A stretch of 64,000 nt of DNA from assembly GCF_001750145.1 (NCBI RefSeq), contig NZ_CP015732.1:806001-870000 (forward strand), written 5' to 3'. The notes beneath the pieces are model-generated. The model searched no databases. It saw only the letters and a list, made by a program, of their open reading frames with translations, and was not told the DNA's origin. Shown in pieces: positions 50,587-59,754 of this stretch (the stretch's first letter is position 1; the number at the start of each line of letters is the position of its first letter). The translations under genes were made by a program, and so were the position numbers. This DNA is from Arthrobacter sp. U41 (GTDB lineage: Bacteria > Actinomycetota > Actinomycetes > Actinomycetales > Micrococcaceae).

Positions 50587-52026
50587 CTAGGTGTCCGAGC
50601 GCGCCGCCGCCACGCGCGGTGCGACCGCGACCGCGGCGATCCCGATCAGCACTGTCAGGGCGAAGACACCGCCGAAGGACGCCGCCGTCGTCGGGAACGC
50701 GGCAAAAATGATACCCGTCGTGGCGAGGGACAGCGCCCCGCCGAGCGAGTCGGAAATGGACATTGCCGGACTGTTGAAGCCCTCGTTTTGCTTGTTGGAA
50801 AGGGCCAGGGTCATCACGCTCAGCCGCGCGTACATCAGCCCCATGCCGCCCCCGGCGAACACCCAGGCGATGATCGCGACGGCGGCCGGCCAGCCGAGGA
50901 CCGTGGTCACCAGCACCAATATCACGCCGCCGAGTACGAGGGCTGCGCCGGTCCGGACCGCGCGGCGGTGATCCAGGCGCGCCCCGAGCCGGCCCTGGAC
51001 CGCCGAGCCTGCGGCCCAGGAGACGGCTCCGCCCGTGAGCGCCAGGCCGGCGAAGGTGGGCGAGAATTCGTAGCGCTCCACCAGCAGGTACGGCAGGTAA
51101 ACTTCGGCGCCAAAGAACGCGGCAGAAGCCAGGCCGCGGGTGAGGATGACGCTGGGCAGGCCGCGGCGGGCGCTCAAGGTTCCCCGCGGCACCAGCGGGC
51201 GGACCGCGAGGAGGGCCACGGCGACGGCCGCCACGGCCACGACCCCGCCGGCCGCCGGAAGCCTGACGGAAAGGTTCAGGCCGAGGACGGCGAGCGCCGC
51301 GAGCGCGGCCCAGGCCAGCCGGCCGGAGCCCGAGGACCTGCGCGCAGGACTGGACATGTCCCCCGGTGCGGCGCCGGCCGGGGTGCCGCGCTCGGGGGTG
51401 CCGTGCAGCCCGCGAAGGGCCGGCGCAATCATCAGCAGGGCCGGCACCACCAGCCCCACCACCCCGAGGAACACCCAGTGCCAGCTGAGCAACTGCGCCA
51501 CGAGGCCGGCAGCGAAGGGACCCACCAGCGAGGGAATGACCCAGGCTGCGGAAAAGGCGGCGAAGATTTTCGGGTGCAGAACGGGCGGATAGACCCGGGC
51601 GATCACCACATACAGCGCCACCGTCAGGGCGCCGCCGCCCAGGCCCTGGACTAGCCGGCCGGCCACGAGGGCGGACATGCTCCCTGCTGTTCCTGCGATC
51701 AGCAGTCCCAGCACAAACATGGTGACGGAGGCGTAGAGGGGTCCCACCGGGCCGCGCCGGTCGGACCAGTTTCCGGCAGCCACCATCCCGATGACACCGG
51801 TGGCGAGCGGGCCGGCGAACGCCAGGGCGTACAGGGCGGCCCCGTCCAGCTCCCGGCTGACCAGCGGCATGATCGTGGTCACCGCCAGCGATTCGAAGGC
51901 GGCCAGGAACACGAGGGCACAGGCGCCCAGCGTCACCCACCGGTAGTCGCGGTGGAGGATGCCGGCTGATTCCAGCGTCGCGGCGGGGACGGAACGGGGC
52001 AAGGGCGTGGCCTGATCGGTAGTCAT
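50587..52026 (-). CDS. MFS transporter, drug efflux type
   Basis: The 479-aa permease has 12-14 helices of the DHA/EmrB-like type. It opens HRDYRWVTLGACALVFLAAFESLAVTTIMPLVSREL, then has motif A GNWSDRRGPVGPLY and motif C-like GRLVQGLGGGALTVALYVVIARVYPP. The start at 52026 is the Met before TTDQATPL; upstream sequence is not membrane-protein-like. In the central cytoplasmic loop (about residues 220-230, GDMSSPARR) the DNA carries an 18-bp copy of the repeat core found upstream of clpB. The substrate is unknown. Confidence 0.88.
   Translation of the reverse strand: MTTDQATPLPRSVPAATLESAGILHRDYRWVTLGACALVFLAAFESLAVTTIMPLVSRELDGAALYALAFAGPLATGVIGMVAAGNWSDRRGPVGPLYASVTMFVLGLLIAGTAGSMSALVAGRLVQGLGGGALTVALYVVIARVYPPVLHPKIFAAFSAAWVIPSLVGPFAAGLVAQLLSWHWVFLGVVGLVVPALLMIAPALRGLHGTPERGTPAGAAPGDMSSPARRSSGSGRLAWAALAALAVLGLNLSVRLPAAGGVVAVAAVAVALLAVRPLVPRGTLSARRGLPSVILTRGLASAAFFGAEVYLPYLLVERYEFSPTFAGLALTGGAVSWAAGSAVQGRLGARLDHRRAVRTGAALVLGGVILVLVTTVLGWPAAVAIIAWVFAGGGMGLMYARLSVMTLALSNKQNEGFNSPAMSISDSLGGALSLATTGIIFAAFPTTAASFGGVFALTVLIGIAAVAVAPRVAAARSDT
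51345..51362. repeat. copy of the clpB-upstream repeat core inside the MFS gene
   Basis: CAGGACTGGACATGTCCC is identical to 27877-27894 and to the second copy there. It lies in the codons of a cytoplasmic loop, where insertion would be tolerated. Confidence 0.7.
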
Positions 52027-52311
52027 GGACGAAACCCCACCCGAGTCCAGGTCAGGGCTGGCTGCCGGGCGGAGGTTCCGGGAGCCGGGATGTTGGCTAA
52101 AGGGGAAGCATGCCACAGCCGGCGGGCGGCGCGCACCATTCCCGTCTGGTGACGCCGCCCCTCAGCGAAAATCCTCCCCGTCGGCCAGTACCTGCAGGCC
52201 GGCGGATCTGATCCTTGGGCGGGCGGTCCGGTCCCATGTGAGGCCCAAGTGCTCTGGCTGGGATTCTCAACTGAACCGTAGCCTGTGGCCTACAAGTAAA
52301 GGGGGCCTGCG

Positions 52312-53790
52312 ATGTCCGCTCGGGCAGTTGAGACAGCTGGAACTTTCCGGACGGCGCCGGGGGCGAGGGACAGGCGGCGGCGTGCCTGCGTCGTCGCTGC
52401 CCTGCTGGTACTGGCGGGATGTTCCTCCGGGCCTTCGACGCCCGGCGGGCCGACGACGGCGGCTCCGTCGCCATCATCCGCCGGCACGCCCCCGGCGGGT
52501 ACACAATCCGCCGGCACGCCGTCGGCAGGCACGCCCAGCAAGGTCTATACGGACCAGGAACTGATGGCGATCATCAATGCCGTGGCCCAGAACCGCCAAT
52601 CGCAGGGATGGGCCCAGGACTCCCAGCGGATGCGGAGCGTGGCGGCGGGCGGCTCCATTCCCGGCGCTGAAACCGTGACGACGCCGGGCGACTGTGCGGT
52701 CTTCGCGTCCCAGAATCCCTTCGCCAAATGGGCGGACAAGAGCGTGAGCATGGCGGACGGTATGATGCCAGTCGCCGGAATGCGGGAGTCGGGACCGACG
52801 ACAACCATCATCCTCACGCTCCAGAGCGCGGAGGCGCCCGCGATCGCCCAAGCCGACTTCAACTACACGGTCGAACTGGCTGCCCGCTGCAGCCAGTTCG
52901 ACCTCGCGTCCACGGAGTCCGGCATGACCTCGACATACGCGGTCCAGCTCCTCAGCGCCCCGGATGCCGGGGAGAAGAGGTTCGCCTGGCTGCAGACCAC
53001 AAAACCCCAGGGACCCGGGGATTTTGGCTGGGTCGGGCTCCGGGTGCTGGCGGGCACGATGTCCGTGAACCTGGGTCTCTCCGTTGCCGCAGCGGGCTCC
53101 GAGGCCGACGTCCGCCCTGCCCTCGATTCGATGGCCGCGCTGGCGCAGGAGCTCATCGACCAGGCTGCGCAGCACCCGCCGTCGGTGGCTGCGGCTCCGC
53201 CGAACTCCCGCACCCCGGATGATGTCGTCGCACTGCTTAAGGGCGTCGCGGGGCCAACCGGGAAAACAGTGGACATGCCGGCGGCTTCAGTCATCGGTTC
53301 GGAGCGTCCCGGCATTGATCTTGGCCAGCCGTCCCAGGGGCCGCGGCCGCCATGCAGCTTCAGCGGCGCCGCCTACCAGTCACCGATCGGCTCAGTGGTC
53401 GGCCAGGGGCAGATCCAGGGTGCCAGCAAGATGGATTTCATCGAGCTCGCAGTGATCAGCATGCCCACGACCGCGACGCCGCCCCACCCGTTCGACACCC
53501 AGGCCGCAGCGCTCCGGGACTGCCCGATGATGCAGGAGGACCTGGGCGAAGGCACGCGCCAGTGGTCGGCCATCAAACACCTGACCATGGCCGTTACCGG
53601 CGACTCAAGCTACGCCGTCGCTTACCAGCTGGCTGACGGGACCGGTCAATGGCACGTCCTCCTCGGCGCACGAAAGGGGACGCTGGCGGTGGAGGCGAGC
53701 ACCATCAGGTCCTCGGAGGCCGACGCGCAGCCGGCCGCGGACGTGCTTGGCGGCGTCATCGGCCAGGTCTTCGCCAAAGCGGGCCTGTGA
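52312..53790 (+). CDS. lipoprotein with repeated sensor-like domains, unknown (paralogue 1)
   Basis: The 492-aa product has a basic N-terminus, a hydrophobic core and lipobox VLAGCSSG (Cys near 43). A Thr/Ser/Pro linker follows. Two related extracellular halves each run from a charged helix through a Cys-containing segment (TPGDCAVFASQNPFAKWADKS; GPRPPCSFSGAAYQSPIG) to hydrophobic strands. The end WHVLLGARKGTLAVEAS...GVIGQVFAKAGL recurs in the next gene. PknH-sensor-like domains have a similar layout, but I do not assign one. It is coupled to the next gene by a TGATG overlap. Confidence 0.75.
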   Translation: MSARAVETAGTFRTAPGARDRRRRACVVAALLVLAGCSSGPSTPGGPTTAAPSPSSAGTPPAGTQSAGTPSAGTPSKVYTDQELMAIINAVAQNRQSQGWAQDSQRMRSVAAGGSIPGAETVTTPGDCAVFASQNPFAKWADKSVSMADGMMPVAGMRESGPTTTIILTLQSAEAPAIAQADFNYTVELAARCSQFDLASTESGMTSTYAVQLLSAPDAGEKRFAWLQTTKPQGPGDFGWVGLRVLAGTMSVNLGLSVAAAGSEADVRPALDSMAALAQELIDQAAQHPPSVAAAPPNSRTPDDVVALLKGVAGPTGKTVDMPAASVIGSERPGIDLGQPSQGPRPPCSFSGAAYQSPIGSVVGQGQIQGASKMDFIELAVISMPTTATPPHPFDTQAAALRDCPMMQEDLGEGTRQWSAIKHLTMAVTGDSSYAVAYQLADGTGQWHVLLGARKGTLAVEASTIRSSEADAQPAADVLGGVIGQVFAKAGL

Positions 53791-55190
53791 TGCCACGTCC
53801 CGGCTGGACGGCCGGCGCCGTCGCGGCCCTAATGGCCCTCGCCGCCTGCTCCCCGGCACCCGGCGGCACATCCCCGTCGTCCTCGAGCGCGCCACCCGGC
53901 GCTGCGGCGCCGGGCGAGGTCTATGGCGACCAGCAGCTCGTTGAGCTGGCCACGACGGTGGTGCGCTCGCGTAACCTTCGGGGCCTCGTGGATGACACCC
54001 GGAACCTCCGCGAGACGGCCAAAGTCGCCACTCCGTCCGCCAGCACCGGCGTCACGAGGCCGGAGCAGTGCGCCGCCTTCCGGCTGCACGAGGAGACGGA
54101 GACCGCGATACGGCGTACCGCTCCGGACGTGAGCTTCGCGGAGGGCCGCATGCCCCTCACCGGGCAGTCTTCGCAAACGACAACCATCCTTTTCGTGATC
54201 AGGAGCGCCCCGCACGACAAACTCGCCGCCGCGGACTTCAACAAGACGGATGCCCTGGCCGCAGAGTGCGCCCACTTCGAGCGGAGCTACACCTACTCCA
54301 TGGCCGGCGGAACCATGTCGGCAACGTACGAGGCCCAACTCCTGACGGCGCCGCCCGTCGGGCAGCAGGCCTACGCGACCACGCAGAAGGCGAAGGGACT
54401 GGGACCCAAGGACATCGGAACCGCCGGGCTGCAGGTGCTGGCCGGGACGGTCTCCATCGACATGGCGCTGACGGTCTGGCCGGTAAATTCAGAGACGACG
54501 GCACGGGCAGTGGACTCCATGGCGGGCTTCGCCCGGGACCTCATCGACGAGGCAGTGAAGAACCCGCCTGGCGCTCCGCAGCCGAATCCGGCGGGCGCCC
54601 GCAGCCCGGAGGAGCTGACCCAGCTGCTCAAGGGGGTGAAGGGAGGGGCCGGCCGGGAGCTCTACGTGACGCCGACCGAGGCCCGCGCGGTCACACGAGC
54701 CTCGGGGGCCTCCCCGCTTCCGTCACGGGCCAGCTGCGCCTACGATGACGCCGCCTACTACGGGGCACTCGCCGCCGGAGCGACCATGGCCCAGGCCATC
54801 GTCTCCACCGGCGACAAGTTGCTCTCGCTCGATGCGAGCATCATCAGCATGGGTTCAGCGGTCACGCAGCCCTACCCCTTCGACACCCGGACGTCGGCAA
54901 TCAGCGGCTGCACGTCCATCCAGGCGAACGTCCTGGGCCAGGGCCAACTTTCCTGGTCAGCGGTGCAGCCCCTGGCCGTGCAGCTCGACGCCGATTCCAG
55001 CCATGCCTTCCGGTACCAGGCCCCGGACGGATCCGGCCGTTCCTACGTCCGTCTCGGTGCCCGGAAGGGGACGCTGTCGGTGGAGGCCAGCACGATGACG
55101 TACCGGCCGCTTGCGGAGGGCGAGGTGCAGGCCGCAGTCGACGCGGCAACCACCGTCATCGAGCAGGTGTTCGCGAAGGCGGGCGTGTAG
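53790..55190 (+). CDS. lipoprotein, unknown (paralogue 2)
   Basis: The 466-aa product has a short signal and lipobox (ALAACSPA, Cys at about 21) and the same plan as the preceding lipoprotein. YGDQQLVELATTVVRSRNLRGLVDDTRNLRE parallels YTDQELMAIINAVAQNRQSQGWAQDSQRMRS, and YVRLGARKGTLSVEAS...TTVIEQVFAKAGV parallels its C-terminus. They are clearly tandem duplicates that have diverged. The ATG shares its A with the previous stop. Surface exposure is expected; the function is unknown. Confidence 0.75.
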   Translation: MPRPGWTAGAVAALMALAACSPAPGGTSPSSSSAPPGAAAPGEVYGDQQLVELATTVVRSRNLRGLVDDTRNLRETAKVATPSASTGVTRPEQCAAFRLHEETETAIRRTAPDVSFAEGRMPLTGQSSQTTTILFVIRSAPHDKLAAADFNKTDALAAECAHFERSYTYSMAGGTMSATYEAQLLTAPPVGQQAYATTQKAKGLGPKDIGTAGLQVLAGTVSIDMALTVWPVNSETTARAVDSMAGFARDLIDEAVKNPPGAPQPNPAGARSPEELTQLLKGVKGGAGRELYVTPTEARAVTRASGASPLPSRASCAYDDAAYYGALAAGATMAQAIVSTGDKLLSLDASIISMGSAVTQPYPFDTRTSAISGCTSIQANVLGQGQLSWSAVQPLAVQLDADSSHAFRYQAPDGSGRSYVRLGARKGTLSVEASTMTYRPLAEGEVQAAVDAATTVIEQVFAKAGV

Positions 55191-55192
55191 GG

Positions 55193-56500
55193 TCAGCCGC
55201 CGATGAAGCGGTTCCGTCCGGCACGGTAGCCGAACACCGCGGCCAGCGATCCGACGGCGAGGAAGAGGGCACCCGCCGCGGCGAAGGACCCCGTGGCCTG
55301 GTGCAGTTGGCCGACCAGCAGGGTGCCGGTGGAGCCCACCCCGTAGCCCACGCCCTGCATCATCCCGGACAGGTGCGCGGCGGTGCGGCCGTCCCGGGTG
55401 CGGACCATGATCATGGTCAGGGCGACGGCGGTCAGGGCACCCTGGCCCAGGCCGAGCAGCCCGGTCCACAGCCAGATCAGCTCCAGCGGGCCGGAAATAC
55501 TCAGCGCGAAGCCGAAGCCGGTCATGAGCGCCACCAAGGTGTTGATGGCGCGCTGGTCCCGGAGCCTGGCGGCGAGCGCCGGGGCGAACAGGGACCCCAG
55601 CATCTGCAGCACGATCGAGACGGAGACGATCACCCCGGCCGTGCCGCCGTCCACGCCGCGTTCACGCAGGATCGGGGCCAGCCAGGCGAAGACGCTGAAG
55701 GACATCATCGACTGCAGCACCATAAAGATGGTCACCTGCCAGGCGACCGCCGAGCGCCACACGTTCACGCCCCCGTGCAACACCTGGTGCCGGCCGTGGC
55801 GCTGCCGGATGGCCACCGGCAGGAACAGCAGAAGAACGACGCCGGCGGGCAGCGCCCAGAACTGCAGCGCCGCGGTCCACTCCCCCGTCGCGCTGAAGAC
55901 CGGGTAGGTGAAGCCTGCGCCCAGGGCCGCGGAGGCGCAGATCGCCGTGGTGTAGAGGCCGCCCATCAGGCCGAGCCGGTGCGGGAAGTCACGCTTAACC
56001 AGGCCCGGCAGCAGCACGTTGCAGACCGAGATCGCGGCACCGCAGGCCGCCGTCCCGGCCAGCAGGGCCGGGAGGTGCCCGGCACCCCCGGCTTCCAGGG
56101 GCCGCAGCAGCAGTCCGGCCGTGAGCACTGCCATGGCACCCAGCAGCACGCGCTCGGCACCGAAGCGGCGGGCCAGGCCGGGCGCGAGCGGGGCGAAGAC
56201 CCCGAGCAGCGTCACCGGGACCGTGGTGAGGACCACAACCGCCCAGCCCGGCAGCCCGGCGTCGGCCGTCACCTCGGGAAGAACCGCGGAGAAACTGGAG
56301 AAGACAGTGCGGAGATTCAGTCCGATCAGGACGAGGCACACGCCCAGGTAGGCCAGGCTGCGGCGGCCCCCGACCCGGGTGGGCTCCGCCGCGGGGACGT
56401 CATCGATCTCGGCGTCCACCAGCATGCCGGGGAGGTCGTCGATCCCAAGGTTGCTGGCGGTGGAGTCCCGGGAACTTTTCGGTGCAGTCACGGATCCCAT
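55193..56500 (-). CDS. MFS transporter of the CynX/NimT (cyanate-type) family
   Basis: The 435-aa permease has 12 helices. CynX-like features are LAYLGVCLVLIGLNLRTVFSSFSAVLPEVTADAGLPGWAVVVLTTVPVTLLGVFAPLAPGLARRFGAERVLLG and VNVWRSAVAWQVTIFMVLQSMMSFSVFAWLAPILRERG. About 55 polar N-terminal residues precede the first helix. The start is uncertain: ATG 56500, or the GTG at 56491 placed 7 nt after a CAGAAT box. The family exports or imports small anions such as cyanate or nitroimidazole. It converges on the lipoprotein genes with 2 nt between stops. Confidence 0.88.
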   Translation of the reverse strand: MGSVTAPKSSRDSTASNLGIDDLPGMLVDAEIDDVPAAEPTRVGGRRSLAYLGVCLVLIGLNLRTVFSSFSAVLPEVTADAGLPGWAVVVLTTVPVTLLGVFAPLAPGLARRFGAERVLLGAMAVLTAGLLLRPLEAGGAGHLPALLAGTAACGAAISVCNVLLPGLVKRDFPHRLGLMGGLYTTAICASAALGAGFTYPVFSATGEWTAALQFWALPAGVVLLLFLPVAIRQRHGRHQVLHGGVNVWRSAVAWQVTIFMVLQSMMSFSVFAWLAPILRERGVDGGTAGVIVSVSIVLQMLGSLFAPALAARLRDQRAINTLVALMTGFGFALSISGPLELIWLWTGLLGLGQGALTAVALTMIMVRTRDGRTAAHLSGMMQGVGYGVGSTGTLLVGQLHQATGSFAAAGALFLAVGSLAAVFGYRAGRNRFIGG

Positions 56501-56596
56501 TCTGGCAGGCTGCCCGGCCGTCTGCCGTGCCACCGGCACCCGGCCGGGCAATCCGGCCCGGCAACCCTGCCCAGCCGGGCGGGCGCCGGACTCCAC

Positions 56597-56602
56597 TATT
56601 CT
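56597..56602 (+). promoter_or_regulatory. -10 box of trmB
   Basis: TATTCT, 7 nt, then ATG at 56610. GGAGGGG also lies in the spacer, so either a leaderless start or a short leader is possible. Confidence 0.4.
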
Positions 56603-56609
56603 GGAGGGG

Positions 56610-57533
56610 ATGAGTGAATCCCCAGAATCCCCCGAAACACCTCAGCCGCCGCGCCCGGTGACCCCCGGCAGCCAGGCCTCCTTCGGCACGTACGGAGGCC
56701 GCCCGGTCAGCTTTGTGCGCCGCGGCACCCGCCTGCAGGGCCGCCGGCAGGTCGCCTGGGAGGAACATTCAGACCGGTGGGCCGTCGACGTCCCCCGGCA
56801 CATCGCCAACACCTCCGTGCACCCGGACTACGTCTTCGATGCCGAAGCCGAATTCGGCCGCACGGCCCCGCTGATCGTGGAGATCGGTTCCGGGCTCGGC
56901 GACGCCGTGTGCCACGCCGCCGAGGAGAACCCGGACAAGGACTTCCTTGCCGTTGAGGTCTACACCCCGGGGCTGGCCAACACGCTCATCAAGATCAACA
57001 GCCGCGGCCTGAGCAACGTCCGGGTCGTGGAGGCGAACGCCCCCGAGGTGCTGGCCACCATGCTGCCGGCCGGATCCGTCACGGAACTCTGGGTTTTCTT
57101 CCCCGACCCGTGGCACAAGTCCCGGCACCACAAGCGCCGCCTCATCCAGCCGGCCTTCGCCGAACTCGCCGCCCGGGCGCTCAGGCCGGGCGGCCTCTGG
57201 CGGATCGCGACGGACTGGTCCAACTACGCCGTCCACGTCCGCGAGGTCCTGGCCGGCTCCCCCGACTTCGAGAACCTGCACGACGGCGAGCGCAGCGGCA
57301 CGGAGAGCCCGCTCACCCAGGTCTGGGAATCCGGCGTCGAGTCCCTCGTGGGCGGGGCCCCCGTCAAGGAGGGCCGCGCACCCGTGAGCACCGAACACAC
57401 CGGCCCCAACGAGGGAACCGATGAGACCGGCGGCTGGGCCCCGCGGTTCGACGGCCGGATCCTGACCAGCTTTGAAAACAAGGCGCACGACGCCGGGCGG
57501 CTTGTTTTCGACCTCAGCTACCGCAGACTCTAG
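56610..57533 (+). CDS. trmB: tRNA (guanine-N7-)-methyltransferase
   Basis: The 307-aa product methylates G46 of tRNA variable loops with SAM. The SAM motif is LIVEIGSGLGDAVCHAAEENPDKDFLAVEVYTPGLANTLIKI. The catalytic FPDPWHKSRHHKRRLIQPAFAELAARAL is diagnostic, as are RIATDWSNYAVHVREVL and the final RFDGRILTSFENKAHDAGRLVFDLSYRR. A Pro-rich N-terminal extension of about 60 residues and an acidic Gly/Glu insertion (about 245-270) make it longer than the E. coli enzyme, which is usual in actinobacteria. Confidence 0.94.
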   Translation: MSESPESPETPQPPRPVTPGSQASFGTYGGRPVSFVRRGTRLQGRRQVAWEEHSDRWAVDVPRHIANTSVHPDYVFDAEAEFGRTAPLIVEIGSGLGDAVCHAAEENPDKDFLAVEVYTPGLANTLIKINSRGLSNVRVVEANAPEVLATMLPAGSVTELWVFFPDPWHKSRHHKRRLIQPAFAELAARALRPGGLWRIATDWSNYAVHVREVLAGSPDFENLHDGERSGTESPLTQVWESGVESLVGGAPVKEGRAPVSTEHTGPNEGTDETGGWAPRFDGRILTSFENKAHDAGRLVFDLSYRRL

Positions 57534-57625
57534 GTCCGCAACTGGTGTGGGGTGCCGTCGCAGGATCCTGATGGGCGGCTGTGCTGTTCCCGGCGGGCTT
57601 CGCGTGGCACGATTACCGAAGAGGC

Positions 57626-58501
57626 ATGAACCGGGCCGAACTGAAGTCCGGCAGAACCACCGAGCCAGTTGAAGGATCGACCATCAAAAGAGAACTGAAG
57701 GGCGTCGCGGACGCGGCCGAGGACATCACCAACTCGCGGACCCTTGAGCTAGTCGCCCGGGCCGGTTTTGCCGTGAGCGGCATCCTGCATTTGCTGATCG
57801 GACTGGTCGCGATCCGGCTCGCCATGGGCGGCGAAGGCGAGGCTGACGTCAGCGGGGCAGTGGCGCAACTCGCCAGCCAGCCGGCCGGGCCCGTGCTGCT
57901 CTGGAGTTCCTTCGCGGCGTGTGTGGCCCTCGCCGTGTGGCAGGCGAGCGACGCCATTTTCGATTTTGAACACCTGCCGGCCAAGAAAAAGGCTGCCAAA
58001 AAGGCCAAGGCCGGTCTCCAGGCCGTGGTCTACGCCGGACTCGCCGTCACCCTGTTCTCCTTCGCCAGCGGCGCCGGCAAGGATCACAGCAGCTCCACGA
58101 GCGACCTCACGGCGTCCGTGATGACAGCCCCCGGCGGTTACGCGCTGCTGCTCGCCGTCGGCGCGGGCGTGGCCATCGCCGGAATCGTCTACGCCATCCG
58201 GGGCTTCCGGCAGTCCTTCGCCAAACACCTCCGCCTCCCCGCCGGGCAGAAGGCACGCTCCGCGGTAATCATCCTCGGCGTCGTTGGCTACGCCGCCAAA
58301 GGCATCGCCCTGTTGCTGGTGGGGCTGCTGGTCATCATCGCCACGATCAAAGTCCACCCCGAGGAATCCACCGGGCTCGACGGCGGCCTGAAGGCCCTCC
58401 GCGACCAGCCTTTCGGCCTGTACATCCTTGCGGCGATCGGCATTGGCCTGATCTGCTACGGCATCTTCATGATGGTGCGGGCCAAACTCGCCAAGATGTA
58501 A
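57626..58501 (+). CDS. DUF1206 membrane protein
   Basis: The 291-aa membrane protein has three repeats of the DUF1206 unit, each with two helices: VARAGFAVSGILHLLIGLVAIRLAM, AKAGLQAVVYAGLAVTLFSFASG and AVIILGVVGYAAKGIALLLVGLLVIIATI. Each unit is preceded by a basic loop (LPAKKKAAKKAKA; FAKHLRLPAGQKAR). GAAGAGG before ATG supports the start. Function is unknown. Its stop overlaps the ATG of nagA by one base, so the two are co-transcribed. Confidence 0.88.
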   Translation: MNRAELKSGRTTEPVEGSTIKRELKGVADAAEDITNSRTLELVARAGFAVSGILHLLIGLVAIRLAMGGEGEADVSGAVAQLASQPAGPVLLWSSFAACVALAVWQASDAIFDFEHLPAKKKAAKKAKAGLQAVVYAGLAVTLFSFASGAGKDHSSSTSDLTASVMTAPGGYALLLAVGAGVAIAGIVYAIRGFRQSFAKHLRLPAGQKARSAVIILGVVGYAAKGIALLLVGLLVIIATIKVHPEESTGLDGGLKALRDQPFGLYILAAIGIGLICYGIFMMVRAKLAKM

Positions 58502-59754
58502 TGCCCGATGCCTATGTCCTGTCCGGGACACTGATCTCGGACGGGCACACCTTCGCAGATTCCGTTGTCGCGGTGGCTGGCGGTCGGATCGCTTACGCCG
58601 GGCCCCGGAGCGGTTTCAGCGCCGCGGGCTTCCGGGGCGCGCGGGAGCTGAGGCTTCCGCCGGGCGGCTCGATCCTTCCCGGGCTCGTTGACCTCCACTG
58701 CCACGGCGCGGCGGGCGGCGGATTCCCCACCGGCGACAGCCGGGCGTGCCGCGCCGCCGTCGGATTCCTGCACCGCAGCGGAACTACGACGCTGCTGGCC
58801 AGCCTCGTCTCGGCGCCTGCGGAGGAGCTCGTCCGGGGAATCGGCGTGCTGAGGCCGCTCGCGGACGAAGGCCTCATCGCGGGCATCCACGCCGAGGGCC
58901 CGTTCCTCTCCCGGGCACGCTGCGGCGCGCAGAACCCGGAGTGGCTCCGGAACCCTGACCCGGCACTGCTCCGCCGGCTGCTGGACGCGGCCGGCGGCAC
59001 CCTCAAGACCATGACCTATGCCCCAGAACTGCCCGGCGCCGCCGAGCTGGTCAGCATGCTCACCGGGAACGGCGTCACGCCCTCGCTGGGGCACACCGAC
59101 GCCGGCGACCGCACCACCGCAGACTCCCTGACCGGCGCGGCCCAGTCCCTCAGGGCTGGCGGGGCTGCCCGGGCCTCCGGGGCCGCGGGCGCCGGAACGG
59201 GCCCGCGGCCGACAGTGACGCACCTGTTCAACGGGATGCCGCCGCTCCACCACCGGAGCCCCGGGCCGGTGGCGGCGTGCCTGCGTCTGGCGGCCGCAGG
59301 CACCGTTGCCGTGGAGCTCATCGGCGACGGCGTCCATCTGGATCCCGGGACGGTCCGGATGGTGTTCGGGCTCGTCGGCGCCGACAACATCGCCCTGGTC
59401 ACCGATTCCATGGCGGCCACCGGCCTGCCCGACGGCGACTACGAGCTCGGCCCCTCCGCCGTGGTGGTGCGCGACGGCGTGGCGTCGCTGAAGAGCAACG
59501 GGGCCCTCGCCGGCGGCACGGCCACGCTGCTGGAGGTGGTCCGCCGGACCATCGAGGCCGGAGTGGCGCCCGCAGACGCCGTGAAGGCTGCGACCCTGGT
59601 TCCGGCCAGAATCCTGGGCCTGGAGACCGAAATCGGGAGCCTGAGGGCAGGAATGCGCGCCGACATCGTGGCGGTGGACCGAGACTTCGGGCTGGTCGAG
59701 GTCCTGCGCGGCGGGCAGCCCCTGGTCCGCCCCGCCGCCCGAATCAGGGCTTGA
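58501..59754 (+). CDS. nagA: N-acetylglucosamine-6-phosphate deacetylase
   Basis: The 417-aa amidohydrolase removes acetate from GlcNAc-6-P in amino sugar and cell-wall recycling. Key segments are LPGLVDLHCHGAAGGGFPTGD (metal-site HxH), GIHAEGPFLSRARCGAQNP (metal Glu), SLGHTDAG, TVTHLFNGMPPLHHRSPG and ALVTDSMAATGLPDG (catalytic Asp). The start shares a base with the preceding stop. Its 3' end overlaps the convergent gene by 11 bp, so there is no room for a terminator between them. Confidence 0.92.
   Translation: MPDAYVLSGTLISDGHTFADSVVAVAGGRIAYAGPRSGFSAAGFRGARELRLPPGGSILPGLVDLHCHGAAGGGFPTGDSRACRAAVGFLHRSGTTTLLASLVSAPAEELVRGIGVLRPLADEGLIAGIHAEGPFLSRARCGAQNPEWLRNPDPALLRRLLDAAGGTLKTMTYAPELPGAAELVSMLTGNGVTPSLGHTDAGDRTTADSLTGAAQSLRAGGAARASGAAGAGTGPRPTVTHLFNGMPPLHHRSPGPVAACLRLAAAGTVAVELIGDGVHLDPGTVRMVFGLVGADNIALVTDSMAATGLPDGDYELGPSAVVVRDGVASLKSNGALAGGTATLLEVVRRTIEAGVAPADAVKAATLVPARILGLETEIGSLRAGMRADIVAVDRDFGLVEVLRGGQPLVRPAARIRA

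Noticed and set aside
50333..51940. 535-codon frame overlapping the MFS gene on the same strand
   Set aside because: A frame-shifted reading of the MFS gene; Arg/Gly/Pro-rich with no membrane pattern.
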